DNA of 64,000 nt from Candidatus Eiseniibacteriota bacterium (GCA_025351485.1 JANXVU010000164.1:1-64000), one strand, 5' to 3'. Positions 30,974 through 41,454 are shown, counted from the first letter of the stretch. Notes: generated from the letters alone by a model not told the origin. Made by a program: numbers and translations.

Positions 30974-32098
30974 ATGAGCGTCACGCGATCCAGGGGCCTC
31001 TCCTTGCTGGGAGCGGCCCTGGTACTATCGGTGCTCCACCCGGCTCCACCCCGCGCCGGAACCATCCTGGCCGGCAATGGCTCGCCCGCGGGCCTGACCA
31101 TCCAGTCCGCCCTGGACCGGGCGCATGCCGGGGACACCGTGCTGGTGCTGCCCGGAACCTACAAAGGCCACCTGGCCATTTCCACAGGCGTAACCATGCG
31201 CAGCCGGGACGGCGCAGATTCCACGCGCCTGGTCGGCGACGGCCTGCGCGGGATCTTGCAGGCGGTGGGGTGCGACAGTTCGACCCGGGTGGAAGGCTTC
31301 ACCTTCACCGAGGGCCGCGGCACCAAGCTGGCGCAGCTTCGGTTCGAGGGCGGGGGCGGCATCCTGGCCTTCCGTTCCGCGCTGCGCGTGCGCGACAACA
31401 TCTTCTTCGCCAACCGGCTGGACGTGGGCAGCGGCGTGGGCGGAGGGATCGCGCTCTTTGACAGCCCCGCGCTCCTCGAGCGCAACGTGTTCGACTCCAA
31501 TTCGGCCAACCAGGGCGGGGCCTTGTACGCCCGGGGCTGCAGCCTGCTGGTGGTGCGCGGGAACCACGCCGTGCACAACAACGCGGACGGGGACGGTGGG
31601 GCGTTCATGTTCGACCTGAACACCGTGGGCCTGGTGGAGTTCAACGTGCTGGAGCGCAACCAGGCATCCTGGGGCGGGGGAATGGAAATCGGCCCGGTCA
31701 CCCGCATGGGAGTCGTGAACAACACCGTGGTCGCGAACTTCTCCCGGCAGTGGGGCGGGGGGATCTTCATCGTGGACTGCCGCCCGCTGGTGATCCGCAA
31801 CCTGGTGGCGGAAAACCGTTCCGAGTTCAAGGGCGGGGGAATCGCGGGCGGGCGTTCCGCGTTTCCGGACTTGAGATGCAACCTGGGCTGGCACAACACT
31901 CCCAGCAGTTTCTTCTTCGGCGAGGATTCGGTGGATGTCCCGGGCATCGCGAGCCAGGTGGAAGTGGATCCGGGCTTCTGCAACTACCTTACGGGCAACT
32001 TTCATCCAACGCCGGGCGGCCCCGCCGACACCGAACCTTGCGGCCTCATCGGCGCGCTCGAAGCGGATTGTCCGAAGCTTGAGAAGATCCTGCGCTGA
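30974..32098 (+). CDS. secreted right-handed parallel beta-helix protein
   Basis: signal peptide; LTIQSALDRAHAGDTVLVLPGTYKGHLAISTGVTMRSRDGADSTRLVGDG and repetitive NxF/GGGI coils. Confidence 0.8.
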   Translation: MSVTRSRGLSLLGAALVLSVLHPAPPRAGTILAGNGSPAGLTIQSALDRAHAGDTVLVLPGTYKGHLAISTGVTMRSRDGADSTRLVGDGLRGILQAVGCDSSTRVEGFTFTEGRGTKLAQLRFEGGGGILAFRSALRVRDNIFFANRLDVGSGVGGGIALFDSPALLERNVFDSNSANQGGALYARGCSLLVVRGNHAVHNNADGDGGAFMFDLNTVGLVEFNVLERNQASWGGGMEIGPVTRMGVVNNTVVANFSRQWGGGIFIVDCRPLVIRNLVAENRSEFKGGGIAGGRSAFPDLRCNLGWHNTPSSFFFGEDSVDVPGIASQVEVDPGFCNYLTGNFHPTPGGPADTEPCGLIGALEADCPKLEKILR

Positions 32099-32344
32099 TA
32101 CCGCGCGCCGATTGTGCGCACATCAAGTTGTGGAAAACTTCCATGCCATTCCCTATGTGCGAAAGTTTTCTGGTCCGCATGCACGTTTTTCATTGAAGCC
32201 GTTTCGACTGCGGTGCAATACTGCTCTTCGCTGATTACGAGTTTGGGAGTCGTTCTGGATTTTCATTGAGGGAGATTCAGGACGCGCCCTCGGTGGCGGG
32301 CCGCGGCAAGGATGCCGCACCGCCACCCTCGTCTTCGGTTCCGC

Positions 32345-32381
32345 CAAAAAAAAGGCCAGCCCGCGCAAGCGAGCTGGCCTT
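32345..32381 (-). terminator. intrinsic terminator of thioredoxin gene
   Basis: AAGGCCAGC/GCTGGCCTT stem with A8 on plus strand (T-run on minus). Confidence 0.75.
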
Positions 32382-32418
32382 CGTGTTTGTCGCAACTCCG
32401 CGCGCGGCGGATCCGTAC

Positions 32419-32745
32419 TTAGCCGAGGTGCGGGGTCAGCCTGTTGACCAGGTCCTGCTTGCGCATGTTGCCGACCATCTGCTCCACCACCTTGCCGCCC
32501 TTGAACACCAGCAACGTCGGAATGCTGCGCACCATGAAGTGGGTGGCGGTGGCCGGATTGTCGTCCACGTTCACCTTGACCACCTTGAGGGTGCTGGCGT
32601 TTTCGCGCGCCACTTCGTCGACGGTCGGCCCAAGGGCGCGGCACGGACCGCACCACTCGGCCCAGAAATCCACCAGGACCGGGGTGGAGGACTGGAGAAC
32701 TTCCTTTTCAAACGTGGCGTCCGTGACTTCCTGGGCGCTGGACAT
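32419..32745 (-). CDS. trxA: thioredoxin
   Basis: VDFWAEWCGPCRALGPTVDEVA...RSIPTLLVFKGGKVVEQMVG; start set at MSSAQEVTD. Confidence 0.93.
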   Translation of the reverse strand: MSSAQEVTDATFEKEVLQSSTPVLVDFWAEWCGPCRALGPTVDEVARENASTLKVVKVNVDDNPATATHFMVRSIPTLLVFKGGKVVEQMVGNMRKQDLVNRLTPHLG

Positions 32746-32926
32746 GCTCAAATGCTCCTTTCGGGTGCCAAAACGGTGCATCGCGGCCGGGGGGCCGGAC
32801 TCGTATCTGAATCATGAGATGCGGCGGACCCTGCATGCGATTCGCACTGGACGTTGCCATGTCACTCAATCCCCTGTCAATACGGGGGTTTACAGGGCCG
32901 GGCCACTGGCTTAGCCTCAGGAATCC

Positions 32927-34201
32927 ATGACCCCGAAAATCCGACGCCTTACAGTCCGCCGCGCGCGGCCGACCGACGTGCCCAACCTGGCGCGTATCTC
33001 CCATGACGCGTTCCCGGGGGCCGACCTCACCTTGGCCGAGCGGGAAGTCTTCATGAGCAAGTCAACCCTGCCCTGGAACACCCGGGCGGTGGTGGAGGTG
33101 GACGGCGTCCACGCCGGCCAGGCCACTGCCATCCCGTTCAGGATGTGGATGGCGGGCGCCGAGTTCCCGATGGGCGGCGTGGCCGGCGTGGCCGTGGCTC
33201 CCGAATCCCGCCGGGCGGGCGTGGCCCGCGCGCTCATGACCGAAATGCTGCGGATGATGCGCGGCCGGGGCGACGTGGTGTCCCTGCTCTATCCCTTCCG
33301 GCACAGCTTTTACCGCTCCTACGGCTATGGCCTGATCGGCGAGCGCCAGCTGTTCGACGTGGCCCCGGCGGTGCTGCCCCGCTACGACGGGCCCGAAAGT
33401 GTCCGGGCCCTGAAGCGCGAGGAGTACGCCCTGGCCATGGAGTGCTACGAACGGGTCATGAAGCGTTCCACCTGCTGGCTCGAGCGCAACGACCGCATGT
33501 GGGATGCGCTGTGGAAGCACGACGAAACCCGGGTGTTTGCGGTCATCCGTCCGGGCGAACCGGGCCGCATCGCCGGCTGCTTTCTGGCCGAGTACCGGGA
33601 CCGCTACGGCCGTCCCGCGATGGACGTGATGGACTACGCGATGGAGGACGAGGGCGCCATGCGCGCCATGCTCGACATGCTCCACTCGCAGCGCGACCAG
33701 GTCTCCCAGGTGCGCATCTTCGCGGCCCCCGACGAGTACTTCGCGCAGCGCCTGGTGGAGCCCGAGCGTCCCGCGCGCGAGAACATCCTTCCGCCCATGT
33801 ATTCCCTGGCGGGGACCCTGGGCTACGGCTACATGGGCCGGGTGCTGGACCTGGTGAAGTCGCTCAAGCTGCGTCCGTTCCATCCGGTCGAGCCGCTGGA
33901 GGCCCGCATCACCCTGCGCGATTCGTCGCTGCAGGGCGGCATCGCCCGCGCCACGCTGTCCCTGGGCCCGGGCGGTGGCCGCGCGCTCAAGACCGCCACC
34001 CCGTTGCGCTCGCGCTCGGGCGGCCCCGGCTCGATTTCCATCGATATCCCCGTGGATCTGTTCAGCCAGTGTTTTTTCGGCTACCTGCCGTGGACGGTGG
34101 CCGCCCGCGACGAACGCATGAAGGTGCGCGGAGAAGAATCCCTCCCCGCCCTGGACCGGGCGTTCCGCGTGGCGCTTCCGTCCATGCGCGATTTCTTCTA
34201 A
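32927..34201 (+). CDS. Eis-family GNAT N-acetyltransferase
   Basis: N-terminal GNAT (GVAGVAVAPESRRAGVARALMTEMLRMMRGRGDVVSLLYPFRHSFYRSYGYGLIG) plus Eis-like/SCP2-like C-terminus. Confidence 0.85.
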   Translation: MTPKIRRLTVRRARPTDVPNLARISHDAFPGADLTLAEREVFMSKSTLPWNTRAVVEVDGVHAGQATAIPFRMWMAGAEFPMGGVAGVAVAPESRRAGVARALMTEMLRMMRGRGDVVSLLYPFRHSFYRSYGYGLIGERQLFDVAPAVLPRYDGPESVRALKREEYALAMECYERVMKRSTCWLERNDRMWDALWKHDETRVFAVIRPGEPGRIAGCFLAEYRDRYGRPAMDVMDYAMEDEGAMRAMLDMLHSQRDQVSQVRIFAAPDEYFAQRLVEPERPARENILPPMYSLAGTLGYGYMGRVLDLVKSLKLRPFHPVEPLEARITLRDSSLQGGIARATLSLGPGGGRALKTATPLRSRSGGPGSISIDIPVDLFSQCFFGYLPWTVAARDERMKVRGEESLPALDRAFRVALPSMRDFF

Positions 34202-34217
34202 TCAGGAAGGGCCACGC

Positions 34218-34958
34218 ATGATCGAAGCCAAGGGCCTCACCAAGCAGTACGAGGACAAGAAGAAGGGGCCGTTCCGGGCCGCCGACAACATCAGCTTCAC
34301 GGCCCGCAAAGGGCAGGTGTTCGGATTGCTGGGCCGCAACGGGGCCGGCAAGACCACCACGCTGCGGATGCTGTCCACCATCCTCATGCCCACCGAAGGC
34401 ACAGCCGTCCTGAACGGGTTCGACATCCTGGAAAACGCGGCGGACGTGCGGCGCAGCATCGGCTTCCATACCAGCGACACCAAGCTGTACGACCGGCTCA
34501 CCGGGCGCGAGGCGCTGGAGTTCTACGGGCGCCTCCAAGGCATGACCGAGGCCGACGTGCGCGCGCGGGTGCAGGAGCTGGCGGCCGAGTTCAAGCTGGT
34601 CGAGTTCATCGACAACCGCATCGCGAAGCTCTCGGGGGGCCAGAAGCAGCGCATCTCACTGGCGCGCGTGGTGGTGCACCGGCCGCCCATCCTGATCCTG
34701 GACGAGCCCACCGTGGGCCTGGACATCATGGCCGCGCGCGAGGTGATGCTGTTCGTCCAGCGCTCGCGCGCCTCGGGCCACTGCGTGGTGCTTTCGACCC
34801 ACATCATGGCCGAGGTGGAAAAGCTGTGCGACGAGGTGGCGATCATCGAAAAGGGCCGGGTGATCGAGTCCGGCACCCTGGGCGCCATCAAGGAACGCCA
34901 CAAGGAAAACGAGATCGAGGAAGTCTTCTTCAAGCTGGTCGGGGAGGGCGTGCAGTGA
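34218..34958 (+). CDS. ABC transporter ATP-binding protein (NatA-like)
   Basis: Walker A GRNGAGKTT, signature LSGGQKQR, Walker B ILILDEPTVGLD. Confidence 0.93.
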   Translation: MIEAKGLTKQYEDKKKGPFRAADNISFTARKGQVFGLLGRNGAGKTTTLRMLSTILMPTEGTAVLNGFDILENAADVRRSIGFHTSDTKLYDRLTGREALEFYGRLQGMTEADVRARVQELAAEFKLVEFIDNRIAKLSGGQKQRISLARVVVHRPPILILDEPTVGLDIMAAREVMLFVQRSRASGHCVVLSTHIMAEVEKLCDEVAIIEKGRVIESGTLGAIKERHKENEIEEVFFKLVGEGVQ

Positions 34959-36145
34959 AAAACGTGGGCGTGGTCTACGGCAAGGAAATGAAGGACGCGC
35001 TGCGCGATCCCCGCACGCTGCTCCTGATGATCATCTTCCCGCTCATCATCAACCCGGTGATGATTCTGTTCATCGGAAAGATGTCCAAGAGCGAGGAGCA
35101 GCAGATCAAGAGCACCCGCGTGGTGGTGGCGCTCCAGCGCGGGGCGGAGCTCTCGGACCTGCGCGCGGTGCTGTCTTCCGAGCCCAACCTGGAAGTGATT
35201 GAGTCCGCCAACCCCGAGGCCGACGTGAATTCCAAGCGCGCCACCGCGGGCATCCAGGTTCCCGCGGGCGCCTCGGAATTGCTGCGGCAGGGCAAGGCGG
35301 TCAAGCTCATCGTGGTCTTCGACGGCACGCGCGAGATCAGCCGCCATGCGCGCGACCTGAGCGAGGAGGGGATTAAGAAGTTTGGCGAAAAGACTACGTC
35401 CAAGGCGCTCACCGACCGGGGCCAACCGGCGGACCTGGCCCGGCTGGTCACCGCCGAGCGCAAGGACGCGGCCTCCGCTTCGCGGCAGGCGGGCTATCTG
35501 CTGGGGGTGTTCCTGCCCTACATCCTGACCATCGGCGTGGCCAACGGCGTGACCTCCACGGCCATCGACGTGACCAGTGGCGAGAAGGACCGCAGCACCC
35601 TGGAGACCGTCCTGGTCAGCTCCGCGGGGAGGTCCGACATCCTTGTCGGAAAACTCCTGGCGGTGGTCACCACCGGGTTCGTGGCGGTGCTCTCGAGCGC
35701 GCTCAGCATGGCGCTCATGTTCCTGGGCGGGGGCATGCTCTTCGGGGCCGAAGCCAAGGGCGTGAGCATGAGCGTTTCTCCGGGCGCCCTCACCGGCGTG
35801 GTGCTGCTCTCGATCCCCCTGGCGGTGCTCTTTTCGGCGGTCCTCATGGCCCTCGGGTGCTTCGCCAAGAGCGCCAAGGAGGGCCAGACCCAGGCGGTGT
35901 ACGTGCAGATGGTGCTGATCTTCGCGGGCATCTCCACGCTGGTGAAGCAGACCGAGCCCACCGCGCAGAGCTTCATGGTGCCGGTCCTGGGAACGGCGCT
36001 GGCGCAGCGCGAGCTGCTGATGGGCGAGTTCCACCCTCAACACCTGATCATGGCGGTGCTATGCTCCAGCGTGCTGGCCGTGGTCGCGATCTTCGTGGCC
36101 GTGCGGCTCTTCGGCAACGAACAGGTGATGTTCCGCTCCAAATAG
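34955..36145 (+). CDS. ABC-2 type transporter permease (NatB-like)
   Basis: GTG start overlapping upstream stop; KNVGVVYGKEMKDALRDPRTLLLMIIFPLIINPVMILF; TSGEKDRSTLETVLVSS. Confidence 0.87.
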   Translation: MKNVGVVYGKEMKDALRDPRTLLLMIIFPLIINPVMILFIGKMSKSEEQQIKSTRVVVALQRGAELSDLRAVLSSEPNLEVIESANPEADVNSKRATAGIQVPAGASELLRQGKAVKLIVVFDGTREISRHARDLSEEGIKKFGEKTTSKALTDRGQPADLARLVTAERKDAASASRQAGYLLGVFLPYILTIGVANGVTSTAIDVTSGEKDRSTLETVLVSSAGRSDILVGKLLAVVTTGFVAVLSSALSMALMFLGGGMLFGAEAKGVSMSVSPGALTGVVLLSIPLAVLFSAVLMALGCFAKSAKEGQTQAVYVQMVLIFAGISTLVKQTEPTAQSFMVPVLGTALAQRELLMGEFHPQHLIMAVLCSSVLAVVAIFVAVRLFGNEQVMFRSK

Positions 36146-36155
36146 CGAGGACTTG

Positions 36156-37370
36156 ATGCGCAACGATCTCGAACGGCTCATGGAACAGCGGGGCCTGGAC
36201 GGCATGGCCGTGCTGGGCTCCTCCCTGCGGTCCGCCGCCCTCCGCTACCTGGTGAACGGCGCGGACCTGGGGGACTCGTGGTTCCTGGCCGGCCGGGGGC
36301 GCAAGCGCCACCTGGTCCACAATCCCATGGAGCGGGATTCCGCCGCCGGGGCAGGCGTGGAGATGTCCACCCCGGCGGACAACGACTTTCCGGCGCTGGC
36401 GGACCGCTCCGACTCCATCCAGCACGCTTGGGGCCGCATGCTCGGGGAGCGCCTGAAAAAGATGGGTATCTCGGGGAGCCTCGCGCTTTACGGAGTGGCC
36501 GACGTGGGGCTGGCCCTGGAAGTCCGGCGCACCCTGGAAGACGAGTACGGGCACAAGGTGGTGGGAGACATGCGGCTTCCGCTCACCGACGAGCTTCGCT
36601 ACACCAAGGACATGCACGAGATCGAAATACTGAAAGGCCTCTCGAAGATCACCTGCGAGGTGATGGGCCGGCTGCGCGACCACCTGGCCTCGCTCAAGCC
36701 CTCGGGAGGCAAGCTGGCCGGTCCGGACGGCTCCGCGGCCCGGATCGGCGACCTGCGGCGCATCGTCCGCATGGGCTTCGCCGAGCACGGGCTGATCCAG
36801 CCGCATGGATCGATCATCGCCCAGGGCCGCGACGCGGGCGTGCCGCACAACCACGGCAACGATGCCGAGGAAATCCGCCCCGGCGCGCCCATCGTGGTGG
36901 ACATCTTTCCCCAGGACACGGCCAGCGGCTACTACTACGACATGACCCGCACCTTCTGCGTGGGCCCGGCGCCCCAGGATCTGCGAGAACTCTTCGTCAC
37001 GGTGCACGACGCGCACCTGGCGGCTCTCGACACCTTCACCCTCGGATCGCTGGCGCGCGACTACCAGCACGCCGTGTGCGACTTTTTCGAATCCCGCGGG
37101 CACGCCACCCTTCGCAAGGACGACCGGGCGGAGGAGGGCTACGTGCACTCCCTGGGCCACGGGCTGGGCTTGGACCTGCACGAGCGGCCCCGGTTCAGCG
37201 CCTCGCCCATGAACACCGACGCGCTCCTGCCCGGCACGGTCTTCACCGTGGAGCCGGGGCTTTACTACCCGTCGCGGGGCCTCGGGGTGCGCCTGGAAGA
37301 TGTGGTGGTCGCGCACGGCGACGGCACCTTCGAGAACCTCACGGACTTCCCGCTGACCCTCGAAGTCTGA
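36156..37370 (+). CDS. M24 family Xaa-Pro peptidase
   Basis: pita-bread motifs: PHNHGNDAEEIRPGAPIVVDIFPQD, GHGLGLDLHERP, FTVEPGLYYP. Confidence 0.88.
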   Translation: MRNDLERLMEQRGLDGMAVLGSSLRSAALRYLVNGADLGDSWFLAGRGRKRHLVHNPMERDSAAGAGVEMSTPADNDFPALADRSDSIQHAWGRMLGERLKKMGISGSLALYGVADVGLALEVRRTLEDEYGHKVVGDMRLPLTDELRYTKDMHEIEILKGLSKITCEVMGRLRDHLASLKPSGGKLAGPDGSAARIGDLRRIVRMGFAEHGLIQPHGSIIAQGRDAGVPHNHGNDAEEIRPGAPIVVDIFPQDTASGYYYDMTRTFCVGPAPQDLRELFVTVHDAHLAALDTFTLGSLARDYQHAVCDFFESRGHATLRKDDRAEEGYVHSLGHGLGLDLHERPRFSASPMNTDALLPGTVFTVEPGLYYPSRGLGVRLEDVVVAHGDGTFENLTDFPLTLEV

Positions 37371-37381
37371 TCGCGAGCCTC

Positions 37382-38524
37382 ATGACACGAACTTTCCACG
37401 ACACCCGGTCGGCCAAGCGGCGCGAGCGCGCCGTGCTGGTGGGCTTCGAGACCAAGCGCCTGGTGGACCCGGGGGCCTCGCTCCGCGAACTGGCCCTGCT
37501 GGCCGACACCGCCGGCGCCGACGTGCGGGCCACCATGCGCCAGACGCGCGGACGGCCCAGCGCCTCCACCTTCCTCAGCAAGGGCAAGGTCGAGGAGGCC
37601 ACCGCGCTGCTCCAGAAGGTGGAAGGTGACCTGCTGATCTTCGACGACGACCTGAGCCCGGCCCAGGTGCGTAATCTTGAAAAAGCCACCGACGCCAAGG
37701 TGGTGGACCGCAGCGAGCTGATCCTGGCGATCTTTGCCCGGCGCGCCCGAACCCGCGAGAGCCGGGTGCAGGTGGAGCTCGCGCAACTCGAATACTCCCT
37801 GCCGCGTCTCATCGGCATGTGGAAGCACCTGGAGCGGCTGGGCGGCGGCATCGGCACCCGCGGTCCCGGAGAAACCCAGCTGGAAAGCGACCGCCGCGCG
37901 GTGCGCTCGCGCATCACCGCCCTGAAGCGGCAACTGGTCAAGGTGGAGGAAGAGCGCAACGTGCAGCGCAAGAAGCGCGAAGGCACCTACCGGGTGGCCA
38001 TCGTGGGCTACACCAACGCCGGCAAGTCCACCCTGATGAACGCGCTCACCGCCTCGGACGTGTTTACCGAGAACCGCCTGTTCGCCACGGTGGACTCCAC
38101 CACCCGGCGCCTCAAGGTGGACCACCTGGAACATCCCATCCTGGTCACCGACACCGTGGGGTTCATCCGCAAGCTGCCCCACCACCTGGTGGCCTCGTTC
38201 CGCTCCACGCTGACCGAAGTGGTGGAAGCCAACCTGCTCTACCACGTGGCGGACGGCACCGATCCGGCGCTCCCGGAGCAACTGTCGGCGGTGGAGTCGG
38301 TGCTCTCGGAGCTGGGCGCCGAGCACAGCCCCCGCATCCTGCTGCTGAACAAGGTGGACGCGCTCACGGACGAGCAGGCCGGGGAACTCCAGGGGCGCTA
38401 CCCCGAGGCGATCCTGATCTCGGCGCGCACCGGCCTGGGCCTGAAGAAGGTCAAGCAGCGGACCCTGGAGTCCCGGGAAGAGCGCACCGGACGGGCGCCC
38501 GCGACCACTGCTTCCGGGAATTAG
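37382..38524 (+). CDS. hflX: GTPase HflX
   Basis: DDDLSPAQVRNLEKAT, GIGTRGPGETQLESDRR, GYTNAGKSTLMNALT, DTVGFIRKLPHHLVASFRSTL. Confidence 0.95.
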   Translation: MTRTFHDTRSAKRRERAVLVGFETKRLVDPGASLRELALLADTAGADVRATMRQTRGRPSASTFLSKGKVEEATALLQKVEGDLLIFDDDLSPAQVRNLEKATDAKVVDRSELILAIFARRARTRESRVQVELAQLEYSLPRLIGMWKHLERLGGGIGTRGPGETQLESDRRAVRSRITALKRQLVKVEEERNVQRKKREGTYRVAIVGYTNAGKSTLMNALTASDVFTENRLFATVDSTTRRLKVDHLEHPILVTDTVGFIRKLPHHLVASFRSTLTEVVEANLLYHVADGTDPALPEQLSAVESVLSELGAEHSPRILLLNKVDALTDEQAGELQGRYPEAILISARTGLGLKKVKQRTLESREERTGRAPATTASGN

Positions 38525-38525
38525 C

Positions 38526-39551
38526 TTGAGATCGGCACGCCTCGCACTCACCTTGCTGCTGGTCGCCGGCGCATCGCGCGCCCAGGCCTCCCCGGCGCAC
38601 CCGCAGCCCGAGCCTGCCGCTGCGGCGCGGGCGCACGCGGATTCCACGGCCGAGGCCGCCCGCGACTCGCTGCGCGGCAAGCCGCTCCTGGTGGCTCCCA
38701 TGGACCCGACCTTCCACGAGCCGTTGATCTCCTTGAAGATCAACGGTGAGGGGCCGTTCCGATTCCGCGTGGACACTTCCTGGCCGCACTCGGTAATTTC
38801 CTCGGAGATCGCTTCCAGCCTCCGCCTGCATCCCGACGGCGAGGTCCGCCTGCGCCTTCCGGCCGGGGGAGTGGAGGACCACGAGGCCTACCTCGCCTCC
38901 AACGTGACCGCCGGCGAGGCGCGGATCCCCGCGCTGCGCATCGCCGGCATGGACCCCGCCGGGATCCAGGCGTGGAGCCGCAGCGACTACGACGGCGTGC
39001 TGGGCTACGATTTCGTGAAGCAGTTCGTGTTCGAGGTGGACTACCGCGTGAACCTGACCGCGATCTACGATCCGACAGCATTCGTGCCACCCGACTCAGG
39101 CTATCCGCTCCAGGCCGGCGCGGATGTGCCCGCGGTGCAGGCGATCTACGACGGAAAGCATCCCGCCTGGTTCGTCGTGGGCACCGGCCTGCGCAAGGTG
39201 CTGTTCCTGCGCCACCGGTTCGTGGAGAGCCGGCGGTTGTGGCGCGGCGGCGATCCCACCGAGGAAACACAGTTCTGGACGCCCGCCGGCACACGGCGCG
39301 CGAGGGTGTTCCGCCACCGCCGGCTCAGCTTCGGCGACCGGGCGCTGGAGGTGGGAACCGTGTTGGGCTCCATGGCCGAGGAGGAGCAGGGAGGCGACGC
39401 TCCCACCTTCGACGGCGAGCTCAGCGCGCTGGCTTTCCAGAACGAGGGGCTCCGGCTGACCTTCGACGGGCCACGCGGCCGCCTCTACATCGAGCAGCCC
39501 TTCGGCGGCAAGTCCGTGTTTGAAATGATGGAAGACGACTCGCCGCACTAG
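38526..39551 (+). CDS. secreted retropepsin-like aspartyl protease homolog with altered active site
   Basis: signal peptide; GEGPFRFRVDTSWPHSVISSEIASSL in place of DTG; YDGVLGYDFVKQFVFEVDY. Confidence 0.65.
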   Translation: MRSARLALTLLLVAGASRAQASPAHPQPEPAAAARAHADSTAEAARDSLRGKPLLVAPMDPTFHEPLISLKINGEGPFRFRVDTSWPHSVISSEIASSLRLHPDGEVRLRLPAGGVEDHEAYLASNVTAGEARIPALRIAGMDPAGIQAWSRSDYDGVLGYDFVKQFVFEVDYRVNLTAIYDPTAFVPPDSGYPLQAGADVPAVQAIYDGKHPAWFVVGTGLRKVLFLRHRFVESRRLWRGGDPTEETQFWTPAGTRRARVFRHRRLSFGDRALEVGTVLGSMAEEEQGGDAPTFDGELSALAFQNEGLRLTFDGPRGRLYIEQPFGGKSVFEMMEDDSPH

Positions 39552-39591
39552 CGCCTTCATCCCATCCCGCCCCATCCCACGGAGGGCCTGT

Positions 39592-41454
39592 ATGTACCGA
39601 ATCCGCTACCGCGCCCTGGCCCTGCTGGCGGGAGCGCTGCTCGCGCTTTCCCTGGCGCCTCGCGCCTCGGCGCAGGCACCCGACCTGAAAGAAGTCCTGC
39701 GCCGGCACGCCGAGGCGCTGGGCGGGCTCGAAAAGATCCGCGCCCTCAAGTGCCTCCGGGGCGAATCCGCCGTGCACGCGGGGGGCCTCGAGGGGCGATC
39801 GCTGAACTACTCCGAATTCCCGCGCCGGCTCCGGCAGGACCTGGACCTCAAGATCGTGAAGCTGACCGAAGTGCTCGACGATACCATCGCCTGGCAGCGC
39901 GATCCCAACGGACAACTCAAGAAGTTGGACGTGGAAGAGCGCAAACAACTGGTCTCCGAAAGCTGCTTCGGCTCCCTGGCCTACCTCACCGCGCCCGATT
40001 CCCTGGTGCACGTCTCGCTCTCTTCCGACCCCTCCGACAGCGCCCAGTACGTGACCTTGCAGGTGGAGCCCCGCAGCGGGGTGAAGATCCGGCTGGCGAT
40101 CTCGCCCGCCAATTGGCTGGTGGCCAAGATGATGATGACGGTCGTTACCGGCGAAGTGTCCATCTACCTGGACGACTATCGCCCGGTCGGCGGCGTGATG
40201 ACGGCTTTCCACACCGCGCAGGTGATCTCCGGGGACGCGGCGCACGCCATCACCACCGACATACTTCGGGCCGATGCGGTGGAGTCCCTGCCCGACACGC
40301 TGTGGCGCTACCCGCTGGATGCGGCGCGGGACTGGTCCCTGCCCGCCGGCCGCACCAGCCTGGCGGTCCCGATCGAGGTACACGAGCACCACGTGATCCT
40401 GAAGGCCCGCGTCAACGGCCGGGGTCCGTTCAACTTCGTGCTCGACACCGGGGCGGGCGCCACTACGCTGGACAAGGCCTTCGCCATCCAACTGGGGCTC
40501 AAGTCCCAGGGCCAGCTCGGAGTGCAGGGCGTGGGCGGCTCCACCGACTTCGGGTTCGTCCAGGTGGATTCCTTCGATGTCGGGGGCGCGGTGATGCGCG
40601 GACAGCGCGCGGTGACCGTGGACCTCTCGGCGATCCGCGAGGCGATCGGCTCGGACTTCGCCGGGATCCTGGGCTACGACTTCATTTCGCGCTTCGTGGT
40701 GACCGTGGATTATGCCGGCGGCACTCTGGGTCTGTCCGATCCCGCCGCATTCGCGGCGCCGCCCGGGACCCGGGAACTTTCGATCCAGCTGATGCAGAAC
40801 GTCCCCATCGTGGAAGCCGCCTTCAACGACGGGCCGGCCGGCCGGTTCATGCTGGACACCGGCAACAACGGCAGCCTGCTGCTGCACGGCGCGTTCGTGC
40901 GCGCCCACGACCTGGTGAACAGGGCGCCGAAGAAAATCGAGGGCCAGATGCGAGGGGCGGGAGGCCTGGAGGCCAACTACGTCACGCGCGCCGACAGCCT
41001 TTCCCTGGGCGGCTTCACCGTGAGCCGGCCGATCGCGGAGCTCTCCACTTCGGAGGCCGGGATCACCGGCGGGGCCGGGGACATCGCCGGGAACATCGGC
41101 GGTCGGATACTGGAGAAGTTCACGCTCACACTGGACTACGCCCGTCGCAGGATTTGCCTGTCGCCGAACGCGCACTTCGCGGACGAAATGATCTACGACC
41201 GGCTGGGCTGGGTGCTGGAGCGCAGGAACGGTTCGCTGACCGTCAGTGACGTCCGCCCCGGTTCTCCCGCCGAGCAGGCCGGGGTGGCTGTCGAAGACCT
41301 GGTCATGGAGATCGAGGGGAAGGATCTCTCCGGTTTGAAACCCGCCGAGGTCCGCGAGTACTCACAGCGGCCTGAAAATTCGGTGCTCCACCTCAAGCTC
41401 AAGCGAAAGAACAGGTTCGTAACCATGGAGGTCAAGCTCCAGGACATGATCTAG
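39592..41454 (+). CDS. secreted aspartyl protease with two DTG motifs and C-terminal PDZ domain
   Basis: FVLDTGAGATTLD, FMLDTGNNGSLLL, ILGYDFISRFVVTVDY; PDZ VSDVRPGSPAEQAGVAVEDLVMEIEG. Confidence 0.85.
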   Translation: MYRIRYRALALLAGALLALSLAPRASAQAPDLKEVLRRHAEALGGLEKIRALKCLRGESAVHAGGLEGRSLNYSEFPRRLRQDLDLKIVKLTEVLDDTIAWQRDPNGQLKKLDVEERKQLVSESCFGSLAYLTAPDSLVHVSLSSDPSDSAQYVTLQVEPRSGVKIRLAISPANWLVAKMMMTVVTGEVSIYLDDYRPVGGVMTAFHTAQVISGDAAHAITTDILRADAVESLPDTLWRYPLDAARDWSLPAGRTSLAVPIEVHEHHVILKARVNGRGPFNFVLDTGAGATTLDKAFAIQLGLKSQGQLGVQGVGGSTDFGFVQVDSFDVGGAVMRGQRAVTVDLSAIREAIGSDFAGILGYDFISRFVVTVDYAGGTLGLSDPAAFAAPPGTRELSIQLMQNVPIVEAAFNDGPAGRFMLDTGNNGSLLLHGAFVRAHDLVNRAPKKIEGQMRGAGGLEANYVTRADSLSLGGFTVSRPIAELSTSEAGITGGAGDIAGNIGGRILEKFTLTLDYARRRICLSPNAHFADEMIYDRLGWVLERRNGSLTVSDVRPGSPAEQAGVAVEDLVMEIEGKDLSGLKPAEVREYSQRPENSVLHLKLKRKNRFVTMEVKLQDMI

